A stretch of DNA of 64,000 nt. It comes from Phycisphaerae bacterium. GTDB taxonomy: Bacteria > Chloroflexota > Anaerolineae > 4572-78 > J111. Positions 26,587 through 34,951 of this stretch are shown here, in pieces. The notes under the pieces were generated by a model that was not told the origin of the DNA, searched no databases, and saw only the letters and a list, made by a program, of their open reading frames with translations. Each line of letters begins with the position of its first letter. The first letter of the stretch is position 1. The position numbers and the translations under genes are program-made. The stretch is taken from positions 94,106-158,105 of the forward strand of contig JANQQF010000010.1 of the NCBI GenBank assembly GCA_028285035.1, read 5' to 3'.

Positions 26587-27489
26587 CTACAATCCCACAA
26601 AGAGATCCGTCTCAATCGATTGATTCTCAGCAAAAGGCGGCACGATGCGCGTAAACATCTCTTTACGGCCTAACTGTTTTTGAATAAATTTGGGGAGATT
26701 GGGCAGACCACCTAATTGACTAGCGTGACAGCCCGCCGCTTGTTGAGCTTGATTGAAGTAATGACTGACGTCAATCTTGGTAGTGATTGTTTGCTCAACT
26801 TCGGCAATCCGCTTGATATTAATATCCTTGTTTCGGCCCAGAGCAGAGGGGTCCTTGCCAAATAGGGGTGCCACTCTGGCCATCATCCGCACAAAGCCAC
26901 GGGAAAAGGCCAGATAGTATAACTTATCGACTTGGTGAGGGATCAATCCAGCCTCAATTTGAGCCGGAAATTGCGCAGCATCAGCGGCGGCGTGAAAGGC
27001 CAGCGTGGCCGCTTTGTGCATATGAATGTGGTCTGGGTGAAAATAGCCACCCGTAGGATCAAAGGCCAGCAGAATTTGGGGTTTGATCTGCCGAATGAGG
27101 GCCACCACCTTCTCTGCCACATCCTCCACAGGGGCCTGAACTAAACTATCAGGGTGATCGTTGTCCGGGCTATTCTCCATTCCCGAATCTCGGTAATTGA
27201 GAAAATGCAAGCTCGTCAGTCCCAATACCTCAGCCGCACAGCGCATCTCCGCCGTCCGCATCTCCGCCGTCGAGGCATAGTCCTTGACAAATTCTGGATC
27301 TGCTGCGCCCACCTCGCCACGGGTGGCACAGGCATAATGAACAGCGACCCCATTTGCGGCGTAATGCAAGATAGTGCCAACCGGCGGCGTACCAAATGAC
27401 TCATCGTCGGGGTGGGCGAGGGCAATCATAATATGTTTTTCAGCGTTACTTTCTTTGAGGATGATAGACTCGGTGGGTTTGTGGGGCAT
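26587..27489 (-). CDS. LmbE/PIG-L family deacetylase
   Basis: 300 residues from the ATG at 27489 (GGAG 6 bases upstream; a Met codon 4 codons earlier lacks a site). The zinc motif HPDDE lies at 26-30, and the third ligand is in HPDH (in GGYFHPDHIHMH). The family removes acetyl groups from N-acetylglucosamine-type substrates, including mycothiol and bacillithiol precursors. The size and the ATRGE and MRTAEMRCAAEVLG segments fit the MshB/Mca-like branch. Whether it makes a thiol cofactor, acts in antibiotic resistance or acts on cell-wall sugars cannot be told from sequence. It is a lone gene on minus, and the next gene is divergent. Confidence 0.9.
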   Translation of the reverse strand: MPHKPTESIILKESNAEKHIMIALAHPDDESFGTPPVGTILHYAANGVAVHYACATRGEVGAADPEFVKDYASTAEMRTAEMRCAAEVLGLTSLHFLNYRDSGMENSPDNDHPDSLVQAPVEDVAEKVVALIRQIKPQILLAFDPTGGYFHPDHIHMHKAATLAFHAAADAAQFPAQIEAGLIPHQVDKLYYLAFSRGFVRMMARVAPLFGKDPSALGRNKDINIKRIAEVEQTITTKIDVSHYFNQAQQAAGCHASQLGGLPNLPKFIQKQLGRKEMFTRIVPPFAENQSIETDLFVGL

Positions 27490-27600
27490 ACAATTCTCCA
27501 TACTGAAACCTAGATGACAGCAAAATTCTTGGTCATCGTTATTTTGATAATTATCAGAGTGATGTCAAAATCGAACTAAATTTAAACGATGGAGAAAATT

Positions 27601-27942
27601 ATGTCAATGTCACCAGAAGCTGTCGCCAAATTACAAGCGGATACCTATAACGCCCACGATTTAGAGGGTTTTACTGCCACCTTTGCCCCGGATGTTGAGC
27701 TGTATCAACTCCCCAATCCTGAGCCGTTTATGACTGGCCTAGACAATCTACGCGAATTTTATGCGAATAACCGCTTCAACATCCCTGAGTTGCACGCCGA
27801 AGTGACCAATGAAATGATCTTTGGCAATTTTGTCATTTATGATGAAGATATTGCTGGCTTAGCCAAGCAAATCGTACGAATGATTGCGATTTATCAGGTT
27901 GAGAATAGCTTGATTCGACGGGTGTGGTTTATCCGAGAGTGA
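27601..27942 (+). CDS. SnoaL-like (NTF2-fold) protein
   Basis: 113 residues from the ATG at 27601, which has GGAG 6 bases upstream; a Met codon at 27589 overlaps that site. The pattern is that of SnoaL-like polyketide-cyclase/NTF2-fold proteins: an N-terminal helix (YNAHDLEGFTATFAPDVEL), a central strand (NEMIFGNFVIYDED) and a C-terminal IRRVWFIRE strand. The fold binds small hydrophobic molecules, and members range from enzymes to stress proteins. No catalytic residue is certain. It is divergent to the LmbE gene, so a shared promoter region (27490-27588) is likely. Confidence 0.8.
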   Translation: MSMSPEAVAKLQADTYNAHDLEGFTATFAPDVELYQLPNPEPFMTGLDNLREFYANNRFNIPELHAEVTNEMIFGNFVIYDEDIAGLAKQIVRMIAIYQVENSLIRRVWFIRE

Positions 27943-28018
27943 TGGTTAAAAACCAATCTATCCACAGTTATGACAGATTAACACAGATAGTTTGATTTTA
28001 TCTGTGTGCATCTGTGTT

Positions 28019-28129
28019 AGGACTTACGCAAAACGTTGATTGAGCCTGTCAAAAGTAACGTTTTGTGGGGCAAAATATCTGGTTTCGATAGGCTCAACCG
28101 ACATTTCACCTGTATTCTGCGTAAGTCCT
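28019..28129. mobile_element. MITE-like element, 12-bp terminal inverted repeats
   Basis: 111 bases with perfect ends AGGACTTACGCA and TGCGTAAGTCCT. Inside are two further pairs, CAAAACGTT with AACGTTTTG, and GAGCCTGTC with GATAGGCTC. It codes for nothing. It splits another intergenic repeat made of ATCTGTGTGCATCTGTGT and ATATCTGTGG, which shows a nested insertion. The target duplication is not clear. Confidence 0.75.
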
Positions 28130-28162
28130 GTGTATATCTGTGGACGGTTTTAGACCTAGAAA

Positions 28163-28837
28163 TCAATCCCCAAATTTAGCAATAATTTGATCCACCACAC
28201 TGTCCATCGTATCCCCCACAATGGTCGGCGCTTCTTGCAATGGACCAAGCACCATTCCTGGACGGGCCACGAAGGCTCCGGCCATTCCAGCGCGCATCGC
28301 CCCGGCGATATCCCAATCGTGGGCTGCCACCATACAAATGTCGCTCAACTCTAGGCCAAGGGTCTGAGCGGCATATTGATAAACCTCGGGGGCAGGTTTA
28401 AATTTTTGCACCGCATCAACGGATAGAGTCTGCTCAAAGAAGTCGATAATGCCCGCGTTGGTGAGTTGGTCTTTCAGAACGGGAGGCGGTGAGTTTGTCA
28501 CTGTCGCTAAGCGAAACCCTGCGTTTTTCAAACGGGTCAGGCTTCCACGGACATCGGAGTGCGTGGGGAGCGATCGCACACCTTGGAGCACCGCCATCCG
28601 ATCTTCTTCGCTCAACGGAACATCATACTTAGCCGCTGTCATCGCCAAGGCATCGCCCGCAATGATGCCAAAGTTATGATATGTAGATGTAATGGTAGCG
28701 ACCAATGATGAACGTAGCACCAGCCCAAACCACTCGGCCATCACCCGGGTGTCACCAAACAACCGCTCAAAGTGGGTATCCAATGCTCGTAAGTCGAGTA
28801 AGGTTTCGTTAACATCAAATAAGATAAGACGAGGCAT
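28163..28837 (-). CDS. Haloacid dehalogenase, type II-like
   Basis: 224 residues from the ATG at 28837 (AGGAG 7 bases upstream); a longer reading to 28876 lacks a site. HAD superfamily. The nucleophile is D7 in LFDVNETLLD, motif II is VTNSP, the Lys is in KFKPAPEVYQYAA and motif IV is HDWDIAGAMRAG. The pattern and length fit L-2-haloacid dehalogenase (type II), which hydrolyses C-halogen bonds to 2-hydroxy acids. The FKPAP segment supports that branch rather than a phosphatase, but phosphatase activity cannot be excluded. The gene stands alone on minus. Confidence 0.85.
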   Translation of the reverse strand: MPRLILFDVNETLLDLRALDTHFERLFGDTRVMAEWFGLVLRSSLVATITSTYHNFGIIAGDALAMTAAKYDVPLSEEDRMAVLQGVRSLPTHSDVRGSLTRLKNAGFRLATVTNSPPPVLKDQLTNAGIIDFFEQTLSVDAVQKFKPAPEVYQYAAQTLGLELSDICMVAAHDWDIAGAMRAGMAGAFVARPGMVLGPLQEAPTIVGDTMDSVVDQIIAKFGD

Positions 28838-29044
28838 AAGTATACTCCTAGCGAGAATGAGTTCCGTCAGCGTCATTCGTTCTTCACCACGGATTTACCA
28901 GTGGAAATATGTGATGCGTGATAAAGGCTTATATATGTATCAATAAAGATAAGGTGACATAATGACAAAACATGAAGACACTAACGATTTCTTGACTTCA
29001 TCAAGAGTATACTCGTTCTGGAACGAAACGTCTAAAACTAGGCT

Positions 29045-29893
29045 TTACAATTTTTGAATGGGTAATTGAAGCTCCAAAATCGCTGGCTCAACTAACTTGC
29101 CATTTTGATGAGCACGGCCGGAATGGTGCAATTCACGCAGGGGGCCACAGGAGGTATGATGATTGGTGCCGACCCAGGTCAACAGGGCTAGAATAGCCTC
29201 AGTAACACCACGATAAGTTCCTTCATAAATCAGTGCGGCTACCATTTCTTCGGCAGGAAGAATATCAATAGCCAAGTGAGGCTGGTTAATCTCAGCCAAG
29301 AGAGCATTCTTATCCACAGCCACCGAAACTTCCATATCGATGTCGGTTTCACGATATTCGCCAGTATGGTAACGAGTGATTTCCGGGTGACCTGGTTCAA
29401 TGTCAGCCTGCGCCAACTCTTGATACAAACGACGCCCCAAGCTCGCACAATAAAAATCCACTTCGTCAATGGTCGGCACGACCTCTTGTGTTGAGGCCAC
29501 AGTGATGGGGTCGACTGATTTAATGACCACTTCATAAGGTGAAGGCTCGTCTTCTTGCTCCATTCTTTGCAAACGCGCCTCCACTCGACCCAGCCGTCGC
29601 TGATTTTCTTTTAACTCCTGCTCAAGCTCAACCTGCTTTATGAGCAACATCCCTCGCAGCCGTTCAGGAGACACAACATCCTCATCCAGCAGATGCTTAA
29701 TTTGCTCAAGTGAAAGCCCTAAATCTTTTAGAGCCAAGATACGATTGAGCCGAGGTAATTGATCGATAGTGTAATAACGATAACTGGTAAATCGGTCGAT
29801 CTCTTGCGGTGTTAGCAAACCCAACTTATCGTAATGCCGCAGCATTCGTACTGATACCTGGCCAATTTTTGAAAAGTCGCCAATTCGAAACAT
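29045..29893 (-). CDS. MerR-family regulator with GyrI-like effector domain
   Basis: 282 residues. The N-terminal MerR helix-turn-helix (FRIGDFSKIGQVSVRMLRHY) is followed by the DKLGLL wing and a dimerising coiled coil (about 75-125). The C-terminal half (about 130-280) resembles the GyrI/SOUL-like drug-binding domain of BmrR and TipA. Such proteins activate genes for efflux or detoxification when they bind small hydrophobic cations. The start has AAGGG 6 bases upstream. The epimerase-like gene lies directly upstream on the same strand, 47 bases away, so the two are probably co-transcribed. Confidence 0.9.
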   Translation of the reverse strand: MFRIGDFSKIGQVSVRMLRHYDKLGLLTPQEIDRFTSYRYYTIDQLPRLNRILALKDLGLSLEQIKHLLDEDVVSPERLRGMLLIKQVELEQELKENQRRLGRVEARLQRMEQEDEPSPYEVVIKSVDPITVASTQEVVPTIDEVDFYCASLGRRLYQELAQADIEPGHPEITRYHTGEYRETDIDMEVSVAVDKNALLAEINQPHLAIDILPAEEMVAALIYEGTYRGVTEAILALLTWVGTNHHTSCGPLRELHHSGRAHQNGKLVEPAILELQLPIQKL

Positions 29894-29940
29894 AGTTTGC
29901 CCTTACATCATCATGACATTAATCGAACATCGAATTCAGG

Positions 29941-30888
29941 TTAACAATCGTTACGCTGTTGATACCACGCCACCGTAGCCTTAATAGCGTCTTCGTGCGA
30001 GGTTGTCTCTGCCCCAAATTGGGCCTCGTACTGACTATGATCCAGAATGTAAGGGGTTTCCCAGATATACATCATCTCTTTTGTCTCCCGAATCATCGGG
30101 TTAAACAAACCTAAGATGGACACCATAAATCGACCTGCTGAGCGAATTTTGATAGGTTGCTCTAACTCTTTTTCAGCAAGTGAAACAAGCTCGCGGATGC
30201 TAATCGTTTTTGCGCTGGGCACGTGCCATGCTCGGCCCAAAGCCTCGTCTCGCTCACTCAAGGTGACGAGTGCTTTAGCATAGTCGCCGATGTAAGTAAA
30301 CGTGTGGGGTAGATCGACATTCCCCAAAGCATTCACGGGTTTACCAGCCAAAACCGCCTCAAAAAACATCTCACCCACAACAGAGTTTCGCACACGCGGT
30401 CCATAGAAATCAGCCGCACGGGCAATGGCTACACGCACTTTACCAGCTTGATGCACATCCAGCAACATTTTGGCCATCATCGCCCGGGTTTTGCCTTTAT
30501 GACCTGTTGCGGCATAGGGCAAATCTTCATGAATCGGCTGCCCGGTTGTTGGGCCGTACATGTACAGATTATCGCCAAAAATCAGCTTGGCATGTGTCCG
30601 AGACACACCATCCATAATTCCTTTAGTTAAGGGGGGGAACTTTTCAGGCCAATCAGTATACGGTGGCATAGCGCAGTGAAATACGACCGCCGCATCCTGG
30701 CAAATTTCGGCCACCGCATCAGGATTGGTGGCATCTGCCTTGACCACAGTCACACTCGCAGGCAAGGCCTCCGCTACGTCTCCACTGCGATTGACCAAGG
30801 TTACGGGACGACCTTTCGCTACTAATTCATCCATCACCCACAAGGCCAGGGGGCCTGTGCCAAAAATTACTTGTTTGTTGTCTGTCAT
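29941..30888 (-). CDS. NAD(P)-dependent epimerase/dehydratase-like protein
   Basis: 315 residues from the ATG at 30888, which has AGGAG 8 bases upstream. A longer reading to 30936 would add 16 residues (MTDPDIWGSCRKGALQ) that derive from a repeat remnant, so I reject it. The Rossmann start is VIFGTGPLALWVMDELV, an atypical glycine motif. Then come NRSGD, the region AVVFHCAMPPY and a later substrate-binding region (IAIARAADFYGPRV with the Y of an SDR fold). The full Tyr-x3-Lys motif is not obvious. It may be an atypical short-chain dehydrogenase acting on a sugar or a small ketone. It probably forms an operon with the MerR-type regulator downstream. Confidence 0.8.
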   Translation of the reverse strand: MTDNKQVIFGTGPLALWVMDELVAKGRPVTLVNRSGDVAEALPASVTVVKADATNPDAVAEICQDAAVVFHCAMPPYTDWPEKFPPLTKGIMDGVSRTHAKLIFGDNLYMYGPTTGQPIHEDLPYAATGHKGKTRAMMAKMLLDVHQAGKVRVAIARAADFYGPRVRNSVVGEMFFEAVLAGKPVNALGNVDLPHTFTYIGDYAKALVTLSERDEALGRAWHVPSAKTISIRELVSLAEKELEQPIKIRSAGRFMVSILGLFNPMIRETKEMMYIWETPYILDHSQYEAQFGAETTSHEDAIKATVAWYQQRNDC

Positions 30889-31035
30889 TTGAAGGGCTCC
30901 TTTGCGACAGCTGCCCCAGATATCCGGGTCCGTCATTATCTAAGTTGACCTCACTGTACACCCTGACACAGTGTCAGAGTCAAGGGGGAATTTGAGGAAA
31001 ATGTTAAATAACCCTAAGTCTACCATAAAGCGTTA

Positions 31036-31159
31036 GTATCCTGAGTAGCGGTGGAACGGAGGGAAATCGCGTATCGAAGGATGCGGGATAGCCCAGAATC
31101 GTCGGCTGAACCGCCCCCTTCGATACAATCTCCGCTTCGCTTCGATTACTCAGGATGCT
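31036..31159. repeat. Inverted pair of the CATCCTGAGTA repeat
   Basis: Two diverged copies of one repeat face each other. The left arm runs from GTATCCTGAGTAG to GTATCGAAGG, and the right arm, read on minus, runs from AGCATCCTGAGTA to GTATCGAAGG. A single copy lies at 58339-58391. Confidence 0.75.
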
Positions 31160-31203
31160 GTTACCTAAATTTCGCAGACAGGTCACAATTTGCGTTAGAT
31201 AAT

Positions 31204-31246
31204 AAAAATCCACCCAAATGACATCTCTGTCAATGGATGGATTTTT
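31204..31246. terminator. Terminator of the Mrp operon (bidirectional)
   Basis: Outer stem AAAAATCCACCCA with TGGATGGATTTTT (12 of 13 pairs) and inner stem TGAC-atctct-GTCA. On minus it is followed by TTTTTATTATC. It lies 28 bases after the last gene of the operon. Confidence 0.85.
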
Positions 31247-31273
31247 GAATAAAACCTAGGATACTAATTACGT

Positions 31274-31666
31274 TTAAGCAAACTTTAGAAAGACCATCAA
31301 CCAGTTTTGCTCAATATCAAAGTTAATACTGGTTGACCTGATCGATTTCCCCGTTACGGTCTCAACCTGTTTAGTCAGCATTGGCAACATCTGATGGGTT
31401 AGACCATCGATATATTTTTGCAGCAACATATCATTTTTTTGCTGAGCCAAGACCAACTCAGCTCTTGAAAAGGCGTTCTCGATCAAAACAACAACCCCAT
31501 TTTGCGAGCTAGTCACTGTGACAACACCCTCTGGTGCCCCGTGGGCTTGTTGCCACATTGCTAATAATTTCTGCCCCAAGTTATCCAATTCGGTTGTATT
31601 TTTTACTGCCTCATTTGCTAGATCAGTAATCTGGAATGTATCTAATCCGGTGTTGTCTCTTATCAT
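31274..31666 (-). CDS. DUF2294-like protein, last gene of the Mrp operon
   Basis: 130 residues from the ATG at 31666 (AAGGAG 6 bases upstream); a longer reading to 31699 lacks a site. The layout (GAPEGVVTVTSSQNGVVVL, then the region around LTKQVETVTGKSIRSTSINF) resembles the DUF2294 family, to which YbcI of Bacillus belongs; the match is weaker than for the gene at 45055-45426. There is no membrane segment. The biochemical role of the family is not known. Placement after a Kef-type antiporter and the Mrp genes suggests a link with ion or pH homeostasis, as an inference. Confidence 0.6.
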   Translation of the reverse strand: MIRDNTGLDTFQITDLANEAVKNTTELDNLGQKLLAMWQQAHGAPEGVVTVTSSQNGVVVLIENAFSRAELVLAQQKNDMLLQKYIDGLTHQMLPMLTKQVETVTGKSIRSTSINFDIEQNWLMVFLKFA

Positions 31667-31714
31667 TTTATTCTCCTTTAAGCTGCACCATAGCAACACT
31701 TCAACATAAATATC

Positions 31715-33703
31715 TTAAACCAACTGCATTGACGCCATTGCCACCCGATCGGGGGCACCCATCACAAATAGCTCATCATTGTTACAAATTTTTGTTTGAG
31801 CATTCAAATCTGTGACCAGTTCGGCGTTACGGCGAATAGCCAGAAGGGTCAACCCCATTTTGTTACGAAAATCAAGTTCAGCCAACGACTTACCCGCTAG
31901 GGGTGAGTCGTTGGGCACAAAAATAGGCGAAATCTCAAGATCACGTAGATGTAAGTGCAAATCAGATACAGAAAGGCTGGCCGCACCTGACATATTACGG
32001 AACATCTGGTAACTATCATCACGAACCTGAGCCACCAAGTGGGCAATTTCATCCTTGGGTACCAAATATTTTGTCAGAACCCGTGTAAAGATTTCCACTG
32101 ACGTTTCAAACTCTTCAGGAATAACCTCGCTGGCCCCTGCACGATGCAGGGCTTCCATCTCATTAACATAGCGGGTTCGTGCGATAAGATGAGCAGCTGG
32201 GTTCATCTGACGGACCAACCCCGTAATCCGCCGTGTCGCGGCAGCTTCGGCAATCACAACAACGACAGTTCGGGCCTGCCCCAGATTAACTTGGTGCAAT
32301 ACCGCCTCCTGGGTGGCATCACCATAGAAAATGGGTTCACCATGTTGTCGTTCAGCGCGCACGGTGTCGGCATTCATTTCAATGATACAGTAAGGAATGC
32401 CAGCGTGACGAGCAGCCCGAGCCACATTTCGACCATTGATCCCAAAGCCGATAATGACTACGTGATCTTCCAGATTATCCGTTGGCAGCGGCTCAACTCC
32501 TTTGATCGGGTACAATCCTTGCTGGAGTTTGGCTGGAATAGGCAACTTCATAACCAAATCCGCAGCTTTTGGCGCACCTGCAATCAGGAAGCTAGTGCCA
32601 GCCATTGTCAGAACAGATACGGCCAAGAACATTTGCTCAGCGGAAGCGGACAGCAAGGCGTAACCACTACCAACCGTTGCCAAAATAAAGGCGAACTCAC
32701 CCACTTGGCTCAAGGTCAGCCCACTGACAATTGCGGTTCTCAATGGATAGCCCAACAGTAAGCTGGTCACACCCACAATCGTAGTTTTCGCAATCAATAC
32801 CCCAGCGGTGATAAGCAAGATTAACATCGGCTGCTCTAAAACAAAGCCTAGATCAAGCAACATCCCAATCGAGACAAAGAAGAAGCTGGTGAAGATGTCG
32901 CGGAAGGGTCGGATCATCTCAAAGGCTTCGTGGCTATACTCCGACTCGGAGATGGTCAGCCCGGCTAAAAACGCCCCCAGAGCCAGCGACAACTCAGCGG
33001 CAACAAAGGCGACTGCAAAACAAATCCCCCCAACAGTAAGCAGGAACAACTCCTGACTGCGAGTACGTACGGCTTGATGGAGGATCGCCGGAACAATGTA
33101 GCGTGACCCAAAGAACACAAAGATCAGAAGCAACGCGGATGTGATCGCCAATCGCCATATTGGTGGGCCGCCCTCACCACCTGCCTCACCCGCCAGGAAG
33201 GGGGTCAGAATGATGAACAACACGACGATCACATCCTGGAAGATCAAAATGCCCAAAGAAATTCGTCCCTGTGGGGCCTCAATCTCAGCCCGATCCTGGA
33301 GCAATTTCAAAACGATGGCCGTACTACTCAGAGAGATGAGGAAACCCATAAACATCGCTTGTCCAAACCCCCAGCCCAAGCCGTAACGGGTCAGCGCATA
33401 TGTAGCAAAGACGGTCGCCCCGACTTGCAGGGTGCCGCCAATGAGTACAATACCTTTAATTTTGAAGAGTTTCCGCAATGAGAACTCGATACCGATGGTA
33501 AAGAGCAGTAAAATAACCCCGATTTTAGCAAGTTGTTCCACCTCTTTCACCGCTGTAATCAATCCCAGCGCGTGTGGGCCGGCTAGTACACCTGTCACTA
33601 ACAGGCCCACAATCACTGGGAGCTTTAAGCGATGAGAGACATAGACCACGCCCATTGCCAACACAAAAATGATGACCACATCTCTAAGCAGTGGTATTTC
33701 CAT
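31715..33703 (-). CDS. Kef-type K+/H+ antiporter with RCK domain (CPA2)
   Basis: 662 residues. About 12 membrane segments fill residues 1-385, with the CPA2 signature around GAFLAGLTISESEYSH. A TrkA-N/RCK domain begins near 395 (HVVIIGFGINGRNVARAA, the glycine-rich NAD-binding loop) and a TrkA-C domain ends the protein. It exchanges K+ or Na+ for protons across the inner membrane and is gated by the cytoplasmic domain. The start has GGAG 8 bases upstream. It lies 4 bases after mrpG, so it is part of the Mrp operon. A single-subunit antiporter together with the multi-subunit Mrp complex in one transcript is unusual and points to combined cation and pH control. Confidence 0.93.
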   Translation of the reverse strand: MEIPLLRDVVIIFVLAMGVVYVSHRLKLPVIVGLLVTGVLAGPHALGLITAVKEVEQLAKIGVILLLFTIGIEFSLRKLFKIKGIVLIGGTLQVGATVFATYALTRYGLGWGFGQAMFMGFLISLSSTAIVLKLLQDRAEIEAPQGRISLGILIFQDVIVVLFIILTPFLAGEAGGEGGPPIWRLAITSALLLIFVFFGSRYIVPAILHQAVRTRSQELFLLTVGGICFAVAFVAAELSLALGAFLAGLTISESEYSHEAFEMIRPFRDIFTSFFFVSIGMLLDLGFVLEQPMLILLITAGVLIAKTTIVGVTSLLLGYPLRTAIVSGLTLSQVGEFAFILATVGSGYALLSASAEQMFLAVSVLTMAGTSFLIAGAPKAADLVMKLPIPAKLQQGLYPIKGVEPLPTDNLEDHVVIIGFGINGRNVARAARHAGIPYCIIEMNADTVRAERQHGEPIFYGDATQEAVLHQVNLGQARTVVVVIAEAAATRRITGLVRQMNPAAHLIARTRYVNEMEALHRAGASEVIPEEFETSVEIFTRVLTKYLVPKDEIAHLVAQVRDDSYQMFRNMSGAASLSVSDLHLHLRDLEISPIFVPNDSPLAGKSLAELDFRNKMGLTLLAIRRNAELVTDLNAQTKICNNDELFVMGAPDRVAMASMQLV

Positions 33704-33707
33704 AATT

Positions 33708-34127
33708 TTATCTCCTTAGTTTTATGTTCACGGGCACCGCTCGAATTGAGGATTGTCCCGTTGTTGACGGTTTGATATGTTTTTGCTCAACCTGCCCCGA
33801 TTGATCGTGGTGCTGGCGCAAATGATCAAAGCGAGTCCCGTTCCAGAGTGGTACACCATCTTGATAGGCAGCTCGACCAATGAGGTGTGCTGCAACTGGG
33901 GCGGTGAGCAATAAAAAGATGATGACTGCTCCAGCCCGGATAAGTGTCCCAAAGTCTCCGAAGAAAACGGCCGCCCCCAGCATCGTGCAGCCCACTCCCA
34001 GCGTTGCGGCTTTGGTCGAGGCCGACATCCTGAGAAAGAGATCTGGCATCCGCACCAATCCCAAACCAGCAACCAAAATAAAGAATGTTCCGATGGTGAT
34101 GAGTGTTAGACTGATAAATAGTTGCAT
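33708..34127 (-). CDS. mrpG: Mrp Na+/H+ antiporter subunit G
   Basis: 139 residues, slightly longer than usual because of a polar C-terminal tail of about 40 residues. Three membrane segments, with the characteristic GLVRMPDLFLRMSASTKAA motif between the first two. MrpG is a small subunit of the membrane antiporter complex that exports Na+ in return for protons, driven by the proton gradient. The gene lies 75 bases after mrpF and 4 bases before the Kef-type gene. The tail (HHDQSGQVEQKHIKPSTTGQ) is not seen in typical MrpG and may be unstructured. Confidence 0.95.
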   Translation of the reverse strand: MQLFISLTLITIGTFFILVAGLGLVRMPDLFLRMSASTKAATLGVGCTMLGAAVFFGDFGTLIRAGAVIIFLLLTAPVAAHLIGRAAYQDGVPLWNGTRFDHLRQHHDQSGQVEQKHIKPSTTGQSSIRAVPVNIKLRR

Positions 34128-34202
34128 TATCGCAATCTCCTTACAAAGTTAGTGAGTAGTGGTTAGTGATGAGGAAAAATATCTACTAACCAATCCACCC
34201 CC

Positions 34203-34487
34203 TCACTGTCTTGTCCCTAATTTACTTCGTTGTTCAATGTAGTAGGCAAAGCCGACAGTTCCCAAAAAGACCAGCAGGGCTAACAGCAACGCTACGTCTA
34301 GTAGGGCAGCTTGGCTAGTGAATACGGCATAGACGGCCACTAGCCCGATTCCTAAGGTAGCCATCATATCCAGCGCAACCACTCGATCTGGTAGGCTCGG
34401 CCCTCGTAACAAACGAGCAAATGTTAGGAGCAAGGCCAAGCTCAACACGGGTAAGATGATCCATAGAATAAAGGTAAGAAAACTCAT
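34203..34487 (-). CDS. mrpF: Mrp Na+/H+ antiporter subunit F
   Basis: 94 residues, the usual length. Three membrane segments and the motif RLLRGPSLPDRVVALDMM, typical of MrpF/PhaF. It is a small membrane subunit required for assembly or function of the Mrp complex; some related proteins are linked to bile-acid or Na+ export. The ATG overlaps the stop of mrpE by 4 bases (ATGA), so translation is coupled. Confidence 0.95.
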   Translation of the reverse strand: MSFLTFILWIILPVLSLALLLTFARLLRGPSLPDRVVALDMMATLGIGLVAVYAVFTSQAALLDVALLLALLVFLGTVGFAYYIEQRSKLGTRQ

Positions 34488-34951
34488 TCAAACATCTCCT
34501 TCACATATCGCTCAAAGCCTTCTTTGATTTCCTTTTGAAATGTCGCTTCATCTTCAACATAAATCGCGTGAACAAAAAGCGTTTTGTTATCAGGTGCCAC
34601 ATCCAAACTCAGCGTGCCTGGGGTTAGGGTAATCAAATTGGCTAACAAGGTTACCGCAGAGGGATTAGTTATATCCAAAGGCACAGCGACAACGGCGGGT
34701 CGCATGTGATGCGGTGGGGTGAGAATTTCATAGGTCACCCGTAAATTCGCCACAATTAACTGCCACAAAAAATAGCCTGTAAAGCGAATAACCTGCCACA
34801 CTTTCTTAAAATAGCTAACTTCACCGATGGCCCGCCACGTTAGCCACAGCAGAACATATCCAACCACAAAGCCAGCCCCAAAATTAACAGGGGTCAGTTG
34901 CCCCGTCAGCGCAACCCAGGCCAGAGCCAGGAGAAAATTTAACAAAAGCAT
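34484..34951 (-). CDS. mrpE: Mrp Na+/H+ antiporter subunit E
   Basis: 155 residues. Two to three membrane segments in the first half, then a soluble domain with VPLDITNPSAVTLLANLITL and TPGTLSLDV, the MrpE signature. It helps to assemble or stabilise the antiporter complex. The start overlaps the stop of mrpD by 1 base, and its stop overlaps the start of mrpF, which is normal tight packing in this operon. Confidence 0.95.
   Translation of the reverse strand: MLLLNFLLALAWVALTGQLTPVNFGAGFVVGYVLLWLTWRAIGEVSYFKKVWQVIRFTGYFLWQLIVANLRVTYEILTPPHHMRPAVVAVPLDITNPSAVTLLANLITLTPGTLSLDVAPDNKTLFVHAIYVEDEATFQKEIKEGFERYVKEMFE

Larger units (their letters stand above)
30889..31273. other. Intergenic spacer with repeats
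   Basis: 385 bases without a gene. It holds a possible joined remnant of the 85-bp element (30913-30934), a large palindrome of the CATCCTGAGTA repeat (31036-31159) and the Mrp operon terminator (31204-31246). A 69-codon open frame inside the palindrome is a repeat artefact. Confidence 0.6.

Noticed and set aside
31004..31213. 69-codon open frame on minus
   Set aside because: It lies wholly in the CATCCTGAGTA palindrome and has no ribosome-binding site.
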